Source: Roseovarius dicentrarchi (GTDB lineage Bacteria; Pseudomonadota; Alphaproteobacteria; Rhodobacterales; Rhodobacteraceae). Taken from it: 64,000 nt of DNA. The DNA lies in NCBI RefSeq assembly GCF_003316635.1, contig NZ_QNQP01000005.1, positions 163,555-227,554 on the forward strand, read 5' to 3'. The notes beneath the pieces were generated by a model. That model had not been told where the DNA came from. It searched no databases and saw only the letters and a list, made by a program, of their open reading frames with translations. Below are positions 43,324 through 51,334 of this stretch, piece after piece (position 1 is the stretch's first letter; each line of letters begins with the position of its first letter). Both the position numbers and the translations under genes were made by a program.

Positions 43324-44229
43324 CTAAAGGTTGCGCGCTTCGGTCAGGATCCAGTTCAGGAAATTGCGCGACACCTCGTTCTCCAGAAGCAGGGGCGCCC
43401 AGCAGATAAAGTAGGGCTCCGGCATCTTTACGGATTGCTCGGACAGCCGGACCAGCCGCCCCAGCTTGAGGTCCATCGATGCAAAGGACGCCTGCGCCAG
43501 CGCAACGCCCTGCCCCGCCGCCGCCGCCTCCAGCGCCAGGCTGGACAGCGAATGCACCGACACCGGTTTCGTGCGGAGCGGCGGCAAATCCTGCGCCGTC
43601 ATCCAGTCGCCCAGCCGCGGCACACTGGCAAAGCCCGGCCCCCAGTCAATGTCGATCCACGGGACCGTGCCCAATGTGGCCGGGTCCGACGCCGCCGGGT
43701 TCCTGGCCAGAAAATCGGGCGAGCAGACGGGAAAGCAGACGTCGTGAAACAGCGCGCGCACATGCGGAAACGCCTCGGACGCGGCGCCATAGGTCAGGCG
43801 GAACATGTGGTTCAGAAACTGGGGATCAGGCTCTACATGCGTGGCCTCCAGACGGATTGACGCGGCGCCCTGCGCCGTCTCGAACCGGTGCAAACGCGGG
43901 TTCAGCCATTTCAGCAGCAGCGTGGGCAGGCCCGATATCTGCACATCCAGATCCGCCACATGCTGCGACAAAAGATGCTGCGCCTGATGCAGCTTGCCAA
44001 AGCCTGCCGATACCAGCTCGTGATAGGATCGCGCCGCCGGGGACAGGGACGCACGGCGCCCGTCCTTCATGATAAGCGGCATCTTCAACTGATTTTCCAG
44101 GATCTTGATCTGCTGGCTGATCGCGCCAGGCGTCACGCCCAGTTCCTTGGCCGCGGCGGTCACGGAGCCAAGGCGCCCGAAGCTTTCGAACGCCTGTAGC
44201 GCGCGCAGGGGTGGCAGGGTCAGTTGCAT
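43324..44229 (-). CDS. LysR-family regulator, GcvA-like
   Basis: 301 residues. N-terminal helix-turn-helix begins LPPLRALQAFESFGRLGSVTAAAKELGVTPGAISQQI, the opening typical of the GcvA subgroup; the ligand-binding part contains SPDFLARNP and QGVALAQASF. It lies between the Rieske operon (same strand, downstream) and the divergent binding-protein gene, so it probably regulates one or both. TTTAG/CTAAA inverted repeats occur on both sides of the gene (44264-44278 and 43309-43328). Confidence 0.9.
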   Translation of the reverse strand: MQLTLPPLRALQAFESFGRLGSVTAAAKELGVTPGAISQQIKILENQLKMPLIMKDGRRASLSPAARSYHELVSAGFGKLHQAQHLLSQHVADLDVQISGLPTLLLKWLNPRLHRFETAQGAASIRLEATHVEPDPQFLNHMFRLTYGAASEAFPHVRALFHDVCFPVCSPDFLARNPAASDPATLGTVPWIDIDWGPGFASVPRLGDWMTAQDLPPLRTKPVSVHSLSSLALEAAAAGQGVALAQASFASMDLKLGRLVRLSEQSVKMPEPYFICWAPLLLENEVSRNFLNWILTEARNL

Positions 44230-44263
44230 AGCTTGCCTATAATGTCTCTACAGGATGGCTTGA

Positions 44264-44278
44264 TTTAGAGGCGCTAAA
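44264..44278. promoter_or_regulatory. LysR-type operator candidate
   Basis: TTTAG-N5-CTAAA sits in the 185-bp divergent gap between the GcvA-like regulator and the ABC binding protein. A TTTAG half-site recurs at 43309-43313 upstream of the Rieske gene, and TAGACATA (44338-44345) matches the hut-region sites. Confidence 0.45.
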
Positions 44279-44414
44279 GAGTGTTACTGCAATTCTGATT
44301 TGTCACGCGTTAAGGTCGTCACTTATCATAATAACAATAGACATAATGGCAAGCGCACACAGCACTTCCAAGCGCGGCACAGAAAAACGGACCGCAGATC
44401 ACAGGGGACTATTC

Positions 44415-45971
44415 ATGGCATTTTCGACAAGCAGACGCAGCCTTTTGCTGGGCGCCAGCGCATTTGGCGGCGCGGCCCTTCTGGGCCTTTCCGGCCAGCC
44501 GCTGCGCGCGGCCACGCCCAGCGCGGGCGGCACGCTGCGCCTGGGTATTGGCAGCTTTGATTCCGGCGAAACGCTGGATCCGCAGGTGAACGAGACGAAG
44601 TTCATGCAGAACCTGCAATGGCAGATCCGCAACAACCTGATCGAGATCGGCGCCGGCGGCGTTCTGGTGCCCGAACTGGCAACATCGTGGGACTCCAATG
44701 ACGATCTGACCGTCTGGACCTTCAAGCTGCGTCAGGGCGTGGAATTCCACAATGGCAAGCCGTTCGATGCCGATGACGTGGTGTTCTCGATCAACCTGCA
44801 CCGGGGCGAGGATACGATCAGCCAGACCAAATCGCTGGTCGCGGTGATCAAGGATGTCGAGGCCACCGCGCCCGACGAGGTCAAGATTACCCTGAACGAG
44901 CCGAACGCAGGCTTCCCTCCCGTTCTGGCCCTGACCACGATGGTCATGGTGCCTGCGGGCGACATGAATTTCGATGCCGGTATCGGCACCGGCGCCTATA
45001 TTCTGGAAACCTACGAGCCGGGCATCAAATCGGTCGTGCGCAAGAACCCCAACTACTGGAAAGAAGGGCGCGGACATTTCGATTCCATCGAAATGCTGGC
45101 GATCCGCGATGTGAACGCCCGCACCACCGCGCTGCAAACCGGCGAGATCGACGTGATGAACTCGGTCGATCCGACCACCGCCAATCTGATGGCGATCATG
45201 CCCGGCATTGATCTGGTCCAGACCCAGGGCAAGGTGCATTACTGCTTCAGCATGTTCACCACTGACCCGCTGTTTTCGGACGTGCGCGTGCGCAAGGCGA
45301 TGAAGCTGGCGATCGACCGTCAGGATATGGTGGACAAGGTGCTGAACGGCTACGGCTCCATCGCCAATGACCAGCCGATTTCGCAGGCCTACCGCTATCA
45401 CAACCCCGATCTGGAGCAGCACAGCTATGATCCCGATCAGGCGCGCGCCCTGCTGAAAGAGGCAGGCGCCGAGGGTCTGACAACCACGCTCCACGCGTCC
45501 AACACGCCCTTTACCGGTGCGGTGGATGCCGCCCAGCTGTTCAGCGAACACGCCGCGGCGGCGGGCGTGACCATCAATGTCGCGCGCGAGCCCGAAGACG
45601 GCTATTGGACCAATATCTGGGGCAAAAAGCCGTTCTTTGCCTCGCGCTGGTCGGGCCGCGCGAACGAGGATCTGATGCTGAGCCTTGCCTATTCCCGCGA
45701 ATCGCTGGGCGGCTACAACGCCACCAACTGGGATAACGAGGCGTTCAACACCGCGCTGGTCGCCGCCCGCTCGGAGAAGGACGACGCCAAGCGGCGCGAG
45801 CTGTATTACGAATGCCAGGCGATCCTGTCAGCCGAGGGCGGCATGATCGCGCCCGTCTGGGCCGATTTCCTGGATGCCAAATCATCCAAGATCGGCATCC
45901 CCGACGAGGTGTCGGGCGACTGGGATCTGGACGGCAACCGCTGCGGCGAACGCTGGTGGTTCAACGCCTGA
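44415..45971 (+). CDS. Oligopeptide-type ABC transporter substrate-binding protein (SBP_bac_5)
   Basis: About 518 residues from ATG 44415; an ATG at 44346 would add 23 hydrophilic residues ahead of the export signal. Tat-like signal SRRSLLLGASAFGGAALL, cleavage near LRAAT. The mature protein has family features GGTLRLGIG, LATSWDSNDDLTVWTFKLRQGVEFHNGKPFDADDVVFSI, AIDRQDMV and QAILSAEGGMIAPVWADF. It most likely delivers substrate to the permease/ATPase operon at 36410-39863, which lacks its own binding protein. It is followed by a hairpin terminator. Ligand unknown; the class binds peptides, opines and other nitrogen compounds. Confidence 0.9.
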   Translation: MAFSTSRRSLLLGASAFGGAALLGLSGQPLRAATPSAGGTLRLGIGSFDSGETLDPQVNETKFMQNLQWQIRNNLIEIGAGGVLVPELATSWDSNDDLTVWTFKLRQGVEFHNGKPFDADDVVFSINLHRGEDTISQTKSLVAVIKDVEATAPDEVKITLNEPNAGFPPVLALTTMVMVPAGDMNFDAGIGTGAYILETYEPGIKSVVRKNPNYWKEGRGHFDSIEMLAIRDVNARTTALQTGEIDVMNSVDPTTANLMAIMPGIDLVQTQGKVHYCFSMFTTDPLFSDVRVRKAMKLAIDRQDMVDKVLNGYGSIANDQPISQAYRYHNPDLEQHSYDPDQARALLKEAGAEGLTTTLHASNTPFTGAVDAAQLFSEHAAAAGVTINVAREPEDGYWTNIWGKKPFFASRWSGRANEDLMLSLAYSRESLGGYNATNWDNEAFNTALVAARSEKDDAKRRELYYECQAILSAEGGMIAPVWADFLDAKSSKIGIPDEVSGDWDLDGNRCGERWWFNA

Positions 45972-45992
45972 ACCATGGCAAAATGAACACAT

Positions 45993-46018
45993 GCAGGCCG
46001 CCCGATCAGGCGGCCTGC
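45993..46018 (+). terminator. Hairpin after binding-protein gene
   Basis: GCAGGCCGCC and GGCGGCCTGC form a perfect 10-bp stem with a CGATCA loop, 22 bp after the stop codon. Confidence 0.7.
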
Positions 46019-46049
46019 ACTCACGTTAAACGTATAGAAACGATCCGAT

Positions 46050-47420
46050 ATGACAGACACCCTGCCCCGCCTTCTTGATGTTTTGCGCGCGCAATTTGCA
46101 GATCGGCTGATGACCTCGGACGCGGCGCGCGAACATCACGGCAGCGGCGAAAGCCACCTTGTCCCGCAATGGCCCGATGCCGTCGTCATGGTGCAATCCA
46201 CTGCCGAGGTGTCGGATGTTCTGCGCGCCTGCAACGCGCATGGCGTGCCGGTCATCCCCTTCGGCGCCGGATCGTCGCTGGAGGGGCAGATCCACGCGCC
46301 GCATGGCGGGATCAGCATTGATATGTCCGGCATGGACGCGATCCTGTCAGTCCAGCCGGAGGATATGGATTGCACCGTGCAATGCGGCGTCACCCGGCAG
46401 GCGCTGAACGAACATCTGCGCGCAACGGGGCTGTTTTTCCCCGTCGATCTGGGCGCCCATGCATCGCTGGGCGGAATGGCGGCAACGCGGGCGTCCGGCA
46501 CGACAACGGTGCGCTATGGGTCGATGCGCGATCTGGTGCTGGGGCTGACCGTGGTGATGCCGGACGGCGAGGTGATCCAAACAGGCGGGCGCGCGCGCAA
46601 ATCGTCGGCGGGCTATGACCTGACCCGGCTGATGGTCGGCTCCGAAGGGACGCTGGGCATCATTACCGAGCTGACATTGCGCCTGTTCGGTATCCCCGAA
46701 GCATCGCAAACCGCGATGTGCAGCTTCGATTCGATCGAGGACGCGACGCAAACCGTGGTCATGGCCCTGCAATGCGGCCTCTGCCTGAACCGGATCGAAC
46801 TGGCCGACAGCTTGCAAATGCAGGCGATCAACAGCTATTGCAAATCGGACCTGCCCGAGCTGCCGACGCTCTGGATCGAACTGACAGGCTCGGACGCTGC
46901 GGTGGCCAACGACATGGCCGCGCTCAGGGATCTGGCCGATACCGCGCGCCGGTTCGAACTGGCCAGCGATGCCGAAGCCGCCGCGCGGCTGTGGCGCATC
47001 CGTCACGATGCGCTCTATGCCTCGCGCGCCCTGCGGCCGGGGATCAAGGGCATCTCCACCGATGTTTGCGTGCCGGTGTCGCAACTGCCCGCCTGCATCA
47101 GCGCCATCCTGGAGGTGATCGCCGAAACCTCGATTCAGGCGCCCTTGGTCGGGCATGTGGGCGACGGCAATTTTCACCTCGTGCTGCTCTATGACCCCGC
47201 CGACGCGGGCGAGAAGGCCGAGGCGCAGAAAATCAACAAGGCGCTTGTCGAAATGGCCATCGCCATGGGCGGCACCTGCACCGGCGAACACGGCGTCGGG
47301 CTGGGCAAGAAGGCGTATTTGCCCGCCGAGCATGGCGCGGCGCTGGACGTCATGCGCCGCATCAAACGCGCGCTTGACCCCAACAACATCATGAACCCCG
47401 GCAAGATTTTCGATCTATAG
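46050..47420 (+). CDS. GlcD/D-lactate-dehydrogenase-type FAD-linked 2-hydroxyacid dehydrogenase
   Basis: 456 residues, no export signal. FAD_binding_4 domain: VIPFGAGSSLEGQIHAPHGG, LGAHASLGGMAATRASGTTTVRYG, and AGYDLTRLMVGSEGTLGIITE. The C-terminal oxidase domain has VGHVGDGNFHLVLL and the metal/FAD-near motif TGEHGVGLGKKAYL. Family members oxidise D-lactate, glycolate, D-2-hydroxyglutarate and similar 2-hydroxyacids to 2-oxoacids and pass electrons to quinone or cytochrome. The HisC-like aminotransferase starts 15 bp downstream. Together they could turn imidazole-lactate into imidazole-pyruvate and then histidine; this is inference. GTATAGA at 46032-46038, just upstream, resembles the HutC-type core. 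Confidence 0.9.
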   Translation: MTDTLPRLLDVLRAQFADRLMTSDAAREHHGSGESHLVPQWPDAVVMVQSTAEVSDVLRACNAHGVPVIPFGAGSSLEGQIHAPHGGISIDMSGMDAILSVQPEDMDCTVQCGVTRQALNEHLRATGLFFPVDLGAHASLGGMAATRASGTTTVRYGSMRDLVLGLTVVMPDGEVIQTGGRARKSSAGYDLTRLMVGSEGTLGIITELTLRLFGIPEASQTAMCSFDSIEDATQTVVMALQCGLCLNRIELADSLQMQAINSYCKSDLPELPTLWIELTGSDAAVANDMAALRDLADTARRFELASDAEAAARLWRIRHDALYASRALRPGIKGISTDVCVPVSQLPACISAILEVIAETSIQAPLVGHVGDGNFHLVLLYDPADAGEKAEAQKINKALVEMAIAMGGTCTGEHGVGLGKKAYLPAEHGAALDVMRRIKRALDPNNIMNPGKIFDL

Positions 47421-47435
47421 CCTTAAGGATACACC

Positions 47436-48548
47436 ATGCCCGCACCGCTCCCCCACGATTTGATCCGCCCCGAGGTCCGCGACCTGCCCGATTACAACGC
47501 CGGCATTGCGCTGGACCGGTTCAAGGCGACCTATGGCATTGATTGCATCGCCAAACTGGACAGCAACGAAAGCCCGCTTGGCCCCGCGCCGCAGGCGATC
47601 AAGGCGATGCAGGACGCCGCCGCCGGCGTCGCGCGCTACCCCGATGCCGCGAACACTGCCCTGCGCGCATCAATCGCCGGCGCGCTGGGGCAGAACGCGG
47701 ATAACGTGATCATCGGCAACGGGTCCGAGGATCTGATTGGCGCGCTGTTCCGCGCCATCATCCGCGCCGGCGATCATGTCGTCACCATCTGCCCCAGCTT
47801 TGGCCTGCACGAATTCGGCGCGCTGACCTTTGGCGCGACCGTGACCAAGGTGCCGTTCAACGATGATTGGTCGTTCCCCGTGGACGGGCTGTGCGAGGCG
47901 CTGCGCAGCGCGCCCCGCATCCTGATATTCTCGTCCCCCAGCAACCCCGCAGGGCCTGCGATCACCGAAGCTGAATTTCGCACCATACTGGACCACTCAG
48001 ACCGGCAAACGCTGATCTGCTTTGACGAGGCGTATGTCGAATTCATCGAAGCCTCCGAACGGTTCGACGCGCTTGGCCTGCTGGCCGCGACCAACCTGCC
48101 CTATATCGTGCTGCGCACATTCTCCAAGGCATATGGGCTGGCCGGGGCGCGCGCCGGATACGGCATTGCCAGCGATCCGGCGATGATCCGGGCGCTGATG
48201 AAAACCCGCAACCCGTTTGGCGTGAACGCCATGGCCGCCTGCGGCGCGATAGAGGCTTTGGCCGACACCGCCCATCTGGCGCGTGTCACCGATCTGGCCA
48301 TGACCGAGCGGGCGCGCGTCAGCGCCGCGCTGACCGCCAAGGGATATGCCTGCGCACCGACACAGACCAATTTCGTATTCTTCGATACCGGCGGCCCGGC
48401 GGCGGAATTTGCGCAGGCACTGCGCGGCAAGGGCATCCTGATCAAGGGCTGGCAGGAGGCGCCGTTTGAAAACTGGGCGCGCGTCACCATGGCAACCCCT
48501 GCCGAGAATGACGCGTTTCTGGAGGCGGTGCCGGCCCGGCAGGGCTGA
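47436..48548 (+). CDS. HisC-like PLP-dependent aminotransferase
   Basis: 370 residues of fold-type I. Landmarks: KLDSNESPLGPAPQAI at the N-terminus, ARYPDAANTALR, GNGSEDLIGALFRA, SSPSNPAGPAI, CFDEAYVEF, and the PLP-lysine segment RTFSKAYGLAGARAGYG. This is the histidinol-phosphate aminotransferase family, which includes imidazole-acetol-phosphate and aromatic/imidazole-pyruvate transaminases. No histidine biosynthesis genes surround it; it is operonic with a 2-hydroxyacid dehydrogenase and close to hut genes, so a catabolic histidine or imidazole-pyruvate transaminase is more likely than biosynthesis. Confidence 0.9.
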   Translation: MPAPLPHDLIRPEVRDLPDYNAGIALDRFKATYGIDCIAKLDSNESPLGPAPQAIKAMQDAAAGVARYPDAANTALRASIAGALGQNADNVIIGNGSEDLIGALFRAIIRAGDHVVTICPSFGLHEFGALTFGATVTKVPFNDDWSFPVDGLCEALRSAPRILIFSSPSNPAGPAITEAEFRTILDHSDRQTLICFDEAYVEFIEASERFDALGLLAATNLPYIVLRTFSKAYGLAGARAGYGIASDPAMIRALMKTRNPFGVNAMAACGAIEALADTAHLARVTDLAMTERARVSAALTAKGYACAPTQTNFVFFDTGGPAAEFAQALRGKGILIKGWQEAPFENWARVTMATPAENDAFLEAVPARQG

Positions 48549-48572
48549 AACCCGCGACGCTGATGCTGACAC

Positions 48573-48609
48573 GAAAAATAGCCGGCCCCGCATGGGACCG
48601 GCCATTTTC
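48573..48609. terminator. Convergent bidirectional terminator
   Basis: GCCGG-C-CCC, loop GCAT, GGG-A-CCGGC gives an 8-bp stem with one mismatch, flanked by AAAAAT and ATTTTC, between the HisC-like gene and the convergent TRAP permease. Confidence 0.75.
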
Positions 48610-48629
48610 ATATGCCATATCGCTGGCTG

Positions 48630-50852
48630 TTACGCGGCGGCCCCGGCGGGCGTTCCTGCGGCACGGTTGCGCAGCAGGATCAGCGCCACCAACGCACCGC
48701 CAAGCGCCATGGCAATCCACGAGGTCGAGATCAGCAGCAACCCCCCGACCGTCAGCCCCACCTTGTCCCAGCCGGTCATCGGCGCCCGGAAATGGCCGAT
48801 ATAGGCCGCCGACAGGGCGATGATGCAGACGATCCCGCTGATCAGCGCGGCCACGAATTCAACCCAAGTGAATTCGACAAACAGCAGGCTGGGCGCGTAG
48901 ATGAACATGAACGGCACCAATGCCTTGCCCATCGACAGGCGGAACGCCGCGGTGCCGGTGCGCATCGGATCGGACCGCGCAAGGCCGGCGGCGGCATAGG
49001 CAGCCAGCGCCACGGGCGGCGTCACATCTGCCAGAACGCCAAAGTAGAACACAAAGAAGTGCGTGGCGATCAGCGGCACATCGAATTCCACCAAGGCGGG
49101 CGCGGCGATGGACGCAAGGATGATATAGGTCGGCGTCGTCGGGATACCGGCGCCCATAATGATGCAGGCAAGCGCCACGAACACGAGGCCGAAAAACAGC
49201 GCCATGCTTTTCTCATTCAGAAGGCCGGTGAAATCTATCGCCGTGATGAAGGCGGCCAGGTCATAGGCCAGCGTGACCACCGCGCCCGAAAATTTGAAGC
49301 CCAGCCCGGTCAGCGTGGTGATCCCCAGAAGGAAGCCTACACACGCACAGGCCGCGCCGATGGCCAGCGCGAATTTCGCGCCATCCTCGAAGCCGCGCAC
49401 CAGACGCGGCGGCGTCAGCACAGTGTCCAGATCCATCGACGTATCGCCAAGGCCCCGCATCAGCAGCGGCACATACGAAAACACGATTGTCAGGATGATG
49501 CCCCAGAACGCGGCCAGAAACGGCGTGTATTGCATCAACAGCAGCACCACCATCACCGTCAGCGGAATGAACAGGTGCCATGATTTGGCCAGCACCGCCT
49601 TGAACTGCGGGATCTTGTCAGCGGACAGGCCCGACAGGCCCAGACGCTTGGCCTCCAGATGGACCATCAGCATGATGGCAAGATAGTGGAATGCCGCCGG
49701 AATGATCGCGATCAGGATAATCTCGTTATAAGGCACGCCCAGCATTTCGGTCATCACGAAGGCCGACGCACCCATGATCGGCGGCGTCACCTGCCCGCCG
49801 CAGGATGCCGACGCCTCGACCGCGCCGGCGAAACGGGGGGTGAAGCCCGATTTCTTCATCAGCGGAATGGTAAACGCGCCGGTGGTGACCGTGTTGGCGA
49901 TGGGCGAGCCGGAGATCATGCCGAAAAAGCCCGAGGAGACCACCGAAACCTTGGCGCTGCCGCCCGATGCGCGGCCAGCGACGATGGTGGCAAGGTCGAT
50001 AAAGAGCTGTCCCAGACCGCTCATCTGCGCCAGAATACCGAACAGAACGAAGTGGAACACATAGGTCGCAACCACGCCGACGGCGACGCCGTAGATGCCT
50101 TCGGTGCCGACATACAGATGGTTGATGATGCGCAGGATGTTATAGCCGCGATGGCCCATGATGCCGGGCATATACGGCCCCAGCATCGCATAAATGATGC
50201 AGAACACGCCGATAAATGCCAGCGTCGGCCCCATGGTGCGGCGCGTCGCCTCCAGCGTCATGATGATGGCGATCATGCCCATCATGTATTCCTGCGGCCG
50301 CGGCGAGCCGACATTGGTGATGAACACGTCGCGGAAGAACACCACCAGATAAAGCGAGAAACCCGCCCCCAGAATGGCAAACACCCAGTCGCGCAGCGCC
50401 ACCTTGCTGCCCGGCAGGCCGCGCCCCTTGATCGGCAGCGTCAGCACCGTCAGCAGCAGCATCGCGGCGGCAAACACATAGGTCAGCGCGGTGGGCGGCA
50501 GGGCCAGCACCAGATCGTAGATGATATATAGGTAAAATGCCCCGAAAATGGCGCTGTCTATCCACAGGCGGCGCGTCGGTTCGGCGCGGCGGCGGGGGAA
50601 CACCAGAAACACCAGCCCCATGACGAATGTCAGGTGAATGGTGCGGTGCGTCACCTCGTTCAGCAGGCCGAACCCGGCTGTGTAGACATGAAAGATCGAC
50701 AGCGCCACGCAGGCGATTGTAACCAGCCGCGCAACCAGCCCCTTGAGATCCCGAAAATTCGATTCCGAGTCGTACTCGCGCACCATCGCTTCGATTTCGT
50801 CCGGCGTCAGTTCGCGGTCATCCGGGGCGGCGGTGTGCGTGTTGTCTTGCAT
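48630..50852 (-). CDS. TRAP transporter fused permease (DctQM type, TAXI family)
   Basis: 740 residues with many membrane helices. After a charged N-terminus comes a DctQ-like four-helix part, then the large DctM-like domain with GSPIANTVTTGAFTIPLMKKSGF, SCGGQVTPPIMGASAFVM, and ACIIMGAGIPTTPTYIILA, all hallmarks of fused TAXI permeases. It imports an organic anion using the sodium gradient together with the binding protein encoded at 51334-52311. A DUF1850 gene lies between them, the usual TAXI arrangement. Confidence 0.93.
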   Translation of the reverse strand: MQDNTHTAAPDDRELTPDEIEAMVREYDSESNFRDLKGLVARLVTIACVALSIFHVYTAGFGLLNEVTHRTIHLTFVMGLVFLVFPRRRAEPTRRLWIDSAIFGAFYLYIIYDLVLALPPTALTYVFAAAMLLLTVLTLPIKGRGLPGSKVALRDWVFAILGAGFSLYLVVFFRDVFITNVGSPRPQEYMMGMIAIIMTLEATRRTMGPTLAFIGVFCIIYAMLGPYMPGIMGHRGYNILRIINHLYVGTEGIYGVAVGVVATYVFHFVLFGILAQMSGLGQLFIDLATIVAGRASGGSAKVSVVSSGFFGMISGSPIANTVTTGAFTIPLMKKSGFTPRFAGAVEASASCGGQVTPPIMGASAFVMTEMLGVPYNEIILIAIIPAAFHYLAIMLMVHLEAKRLGLSGLSADKIPQFKAVLAKSWHLFIPLTVMVVLLLMQYTPFLAAFWGIILTIVFSYVPLLMRGLGDTSMDLDTVLTPPRLVRGFEDGAKFALAIGAACACVGFLLGITTLTGLGFKFSGAVVTLAYDLAAFITAIDFTGLLNEKSMALFFGLVFVALACIIMGAGIPTTPTYIILASIAAPALVEFDVPLIATHFFVFYFGVLADVTPPVALAAYAAAGLARSDPMRTGTAAFRLSMGKALVPFMFIYAPSLLFVEFTWVEFVAALISGIVCIIALSAAYIGHFRAPMTGWDKVGLTVGGLLLISTSWIAMALGGALVALILLRNRAAGTPAGAAA

Positions 50853-50854
50853 GA

Positions 50855-51334
50855 CTACTCCGATGGGTTACAGGCGGCGATCCGTAAGGCAGAATGTCCC
50901 AGGGATGCAAGCGCGATGGACTGCACTGGGGTGTGAAGGGTGTTGTTGTACGCGGGCTGAACGCGCACGATCATTTCGCCGATGGGGCGGTCAAGGTCCA
51001 GTATGAATTTGCCATCCTCATGGCGCCAGCCGGTCGCGTCCAGCTCATCCGACATCGACGGCAGGCCCGCACCATGGGCCAGGAACACCTCGGACGTCTG
51101 AATGATCTGCCCGGCGTCGATGCGGTAGCTGTCCATCACGGGCGTCCGGGATACGGAATGGATGAATTCCAGCGCGAAACTCGCGCCGGGTTCCAGCGGG
51201 TAGCTGGCCAGCGGCGCACCGCCCGGATGGGCGCTAAGGCACAGAAAATCCGCAGGCGAGGCCGCGGCGGGCAAGGCTGGGATGGCCAGAATGGCCACCC
51301 CAAGGACACCGATGATGATGCCGCGCGGCGGCAT
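50855..51334 (-). CDS. DUF1850 protein of TAXI-TRAP operon
   Basis: 159 residues with an N-terminal hydrophobic signal (GIIIGVLGVAILAIPALPAAA). Family features include FLCLSAHPGG, FALEFIHSVSRTPVMDSYRI and a terminal region with PIGEMIVRVQP. DUF1850 proteins are almost always encoded between TAXI binding proteins and their fused permeases; function unknown, probably periplasmic or membrane-attached accessory. The start overlaps the binding-protein stop by one base (TAATG) and the stop is 2 bp from the permease start. Confidence 0.85.
   Translation of the reverse strand: MPPRGIIIGVLGVAILAIPALPAAASPADFLCLSAHPGGAPLASYPLEPGASFALEFIHSVSRTPVMDSYRIDAGQIIQTSEVFLAHGAGLPSMSDELDATGWRHEDGKFILDLDRPIGEMIVRVQPAYNNTLHTPVQSIALASLGHSALRIAACNPSE

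Noticed and set aside
47436..48548. Histidine biosynthesis operon based on the HisC-like gene
   Set aside because: No other his biosynthetic gene is present and the context is catabolic.
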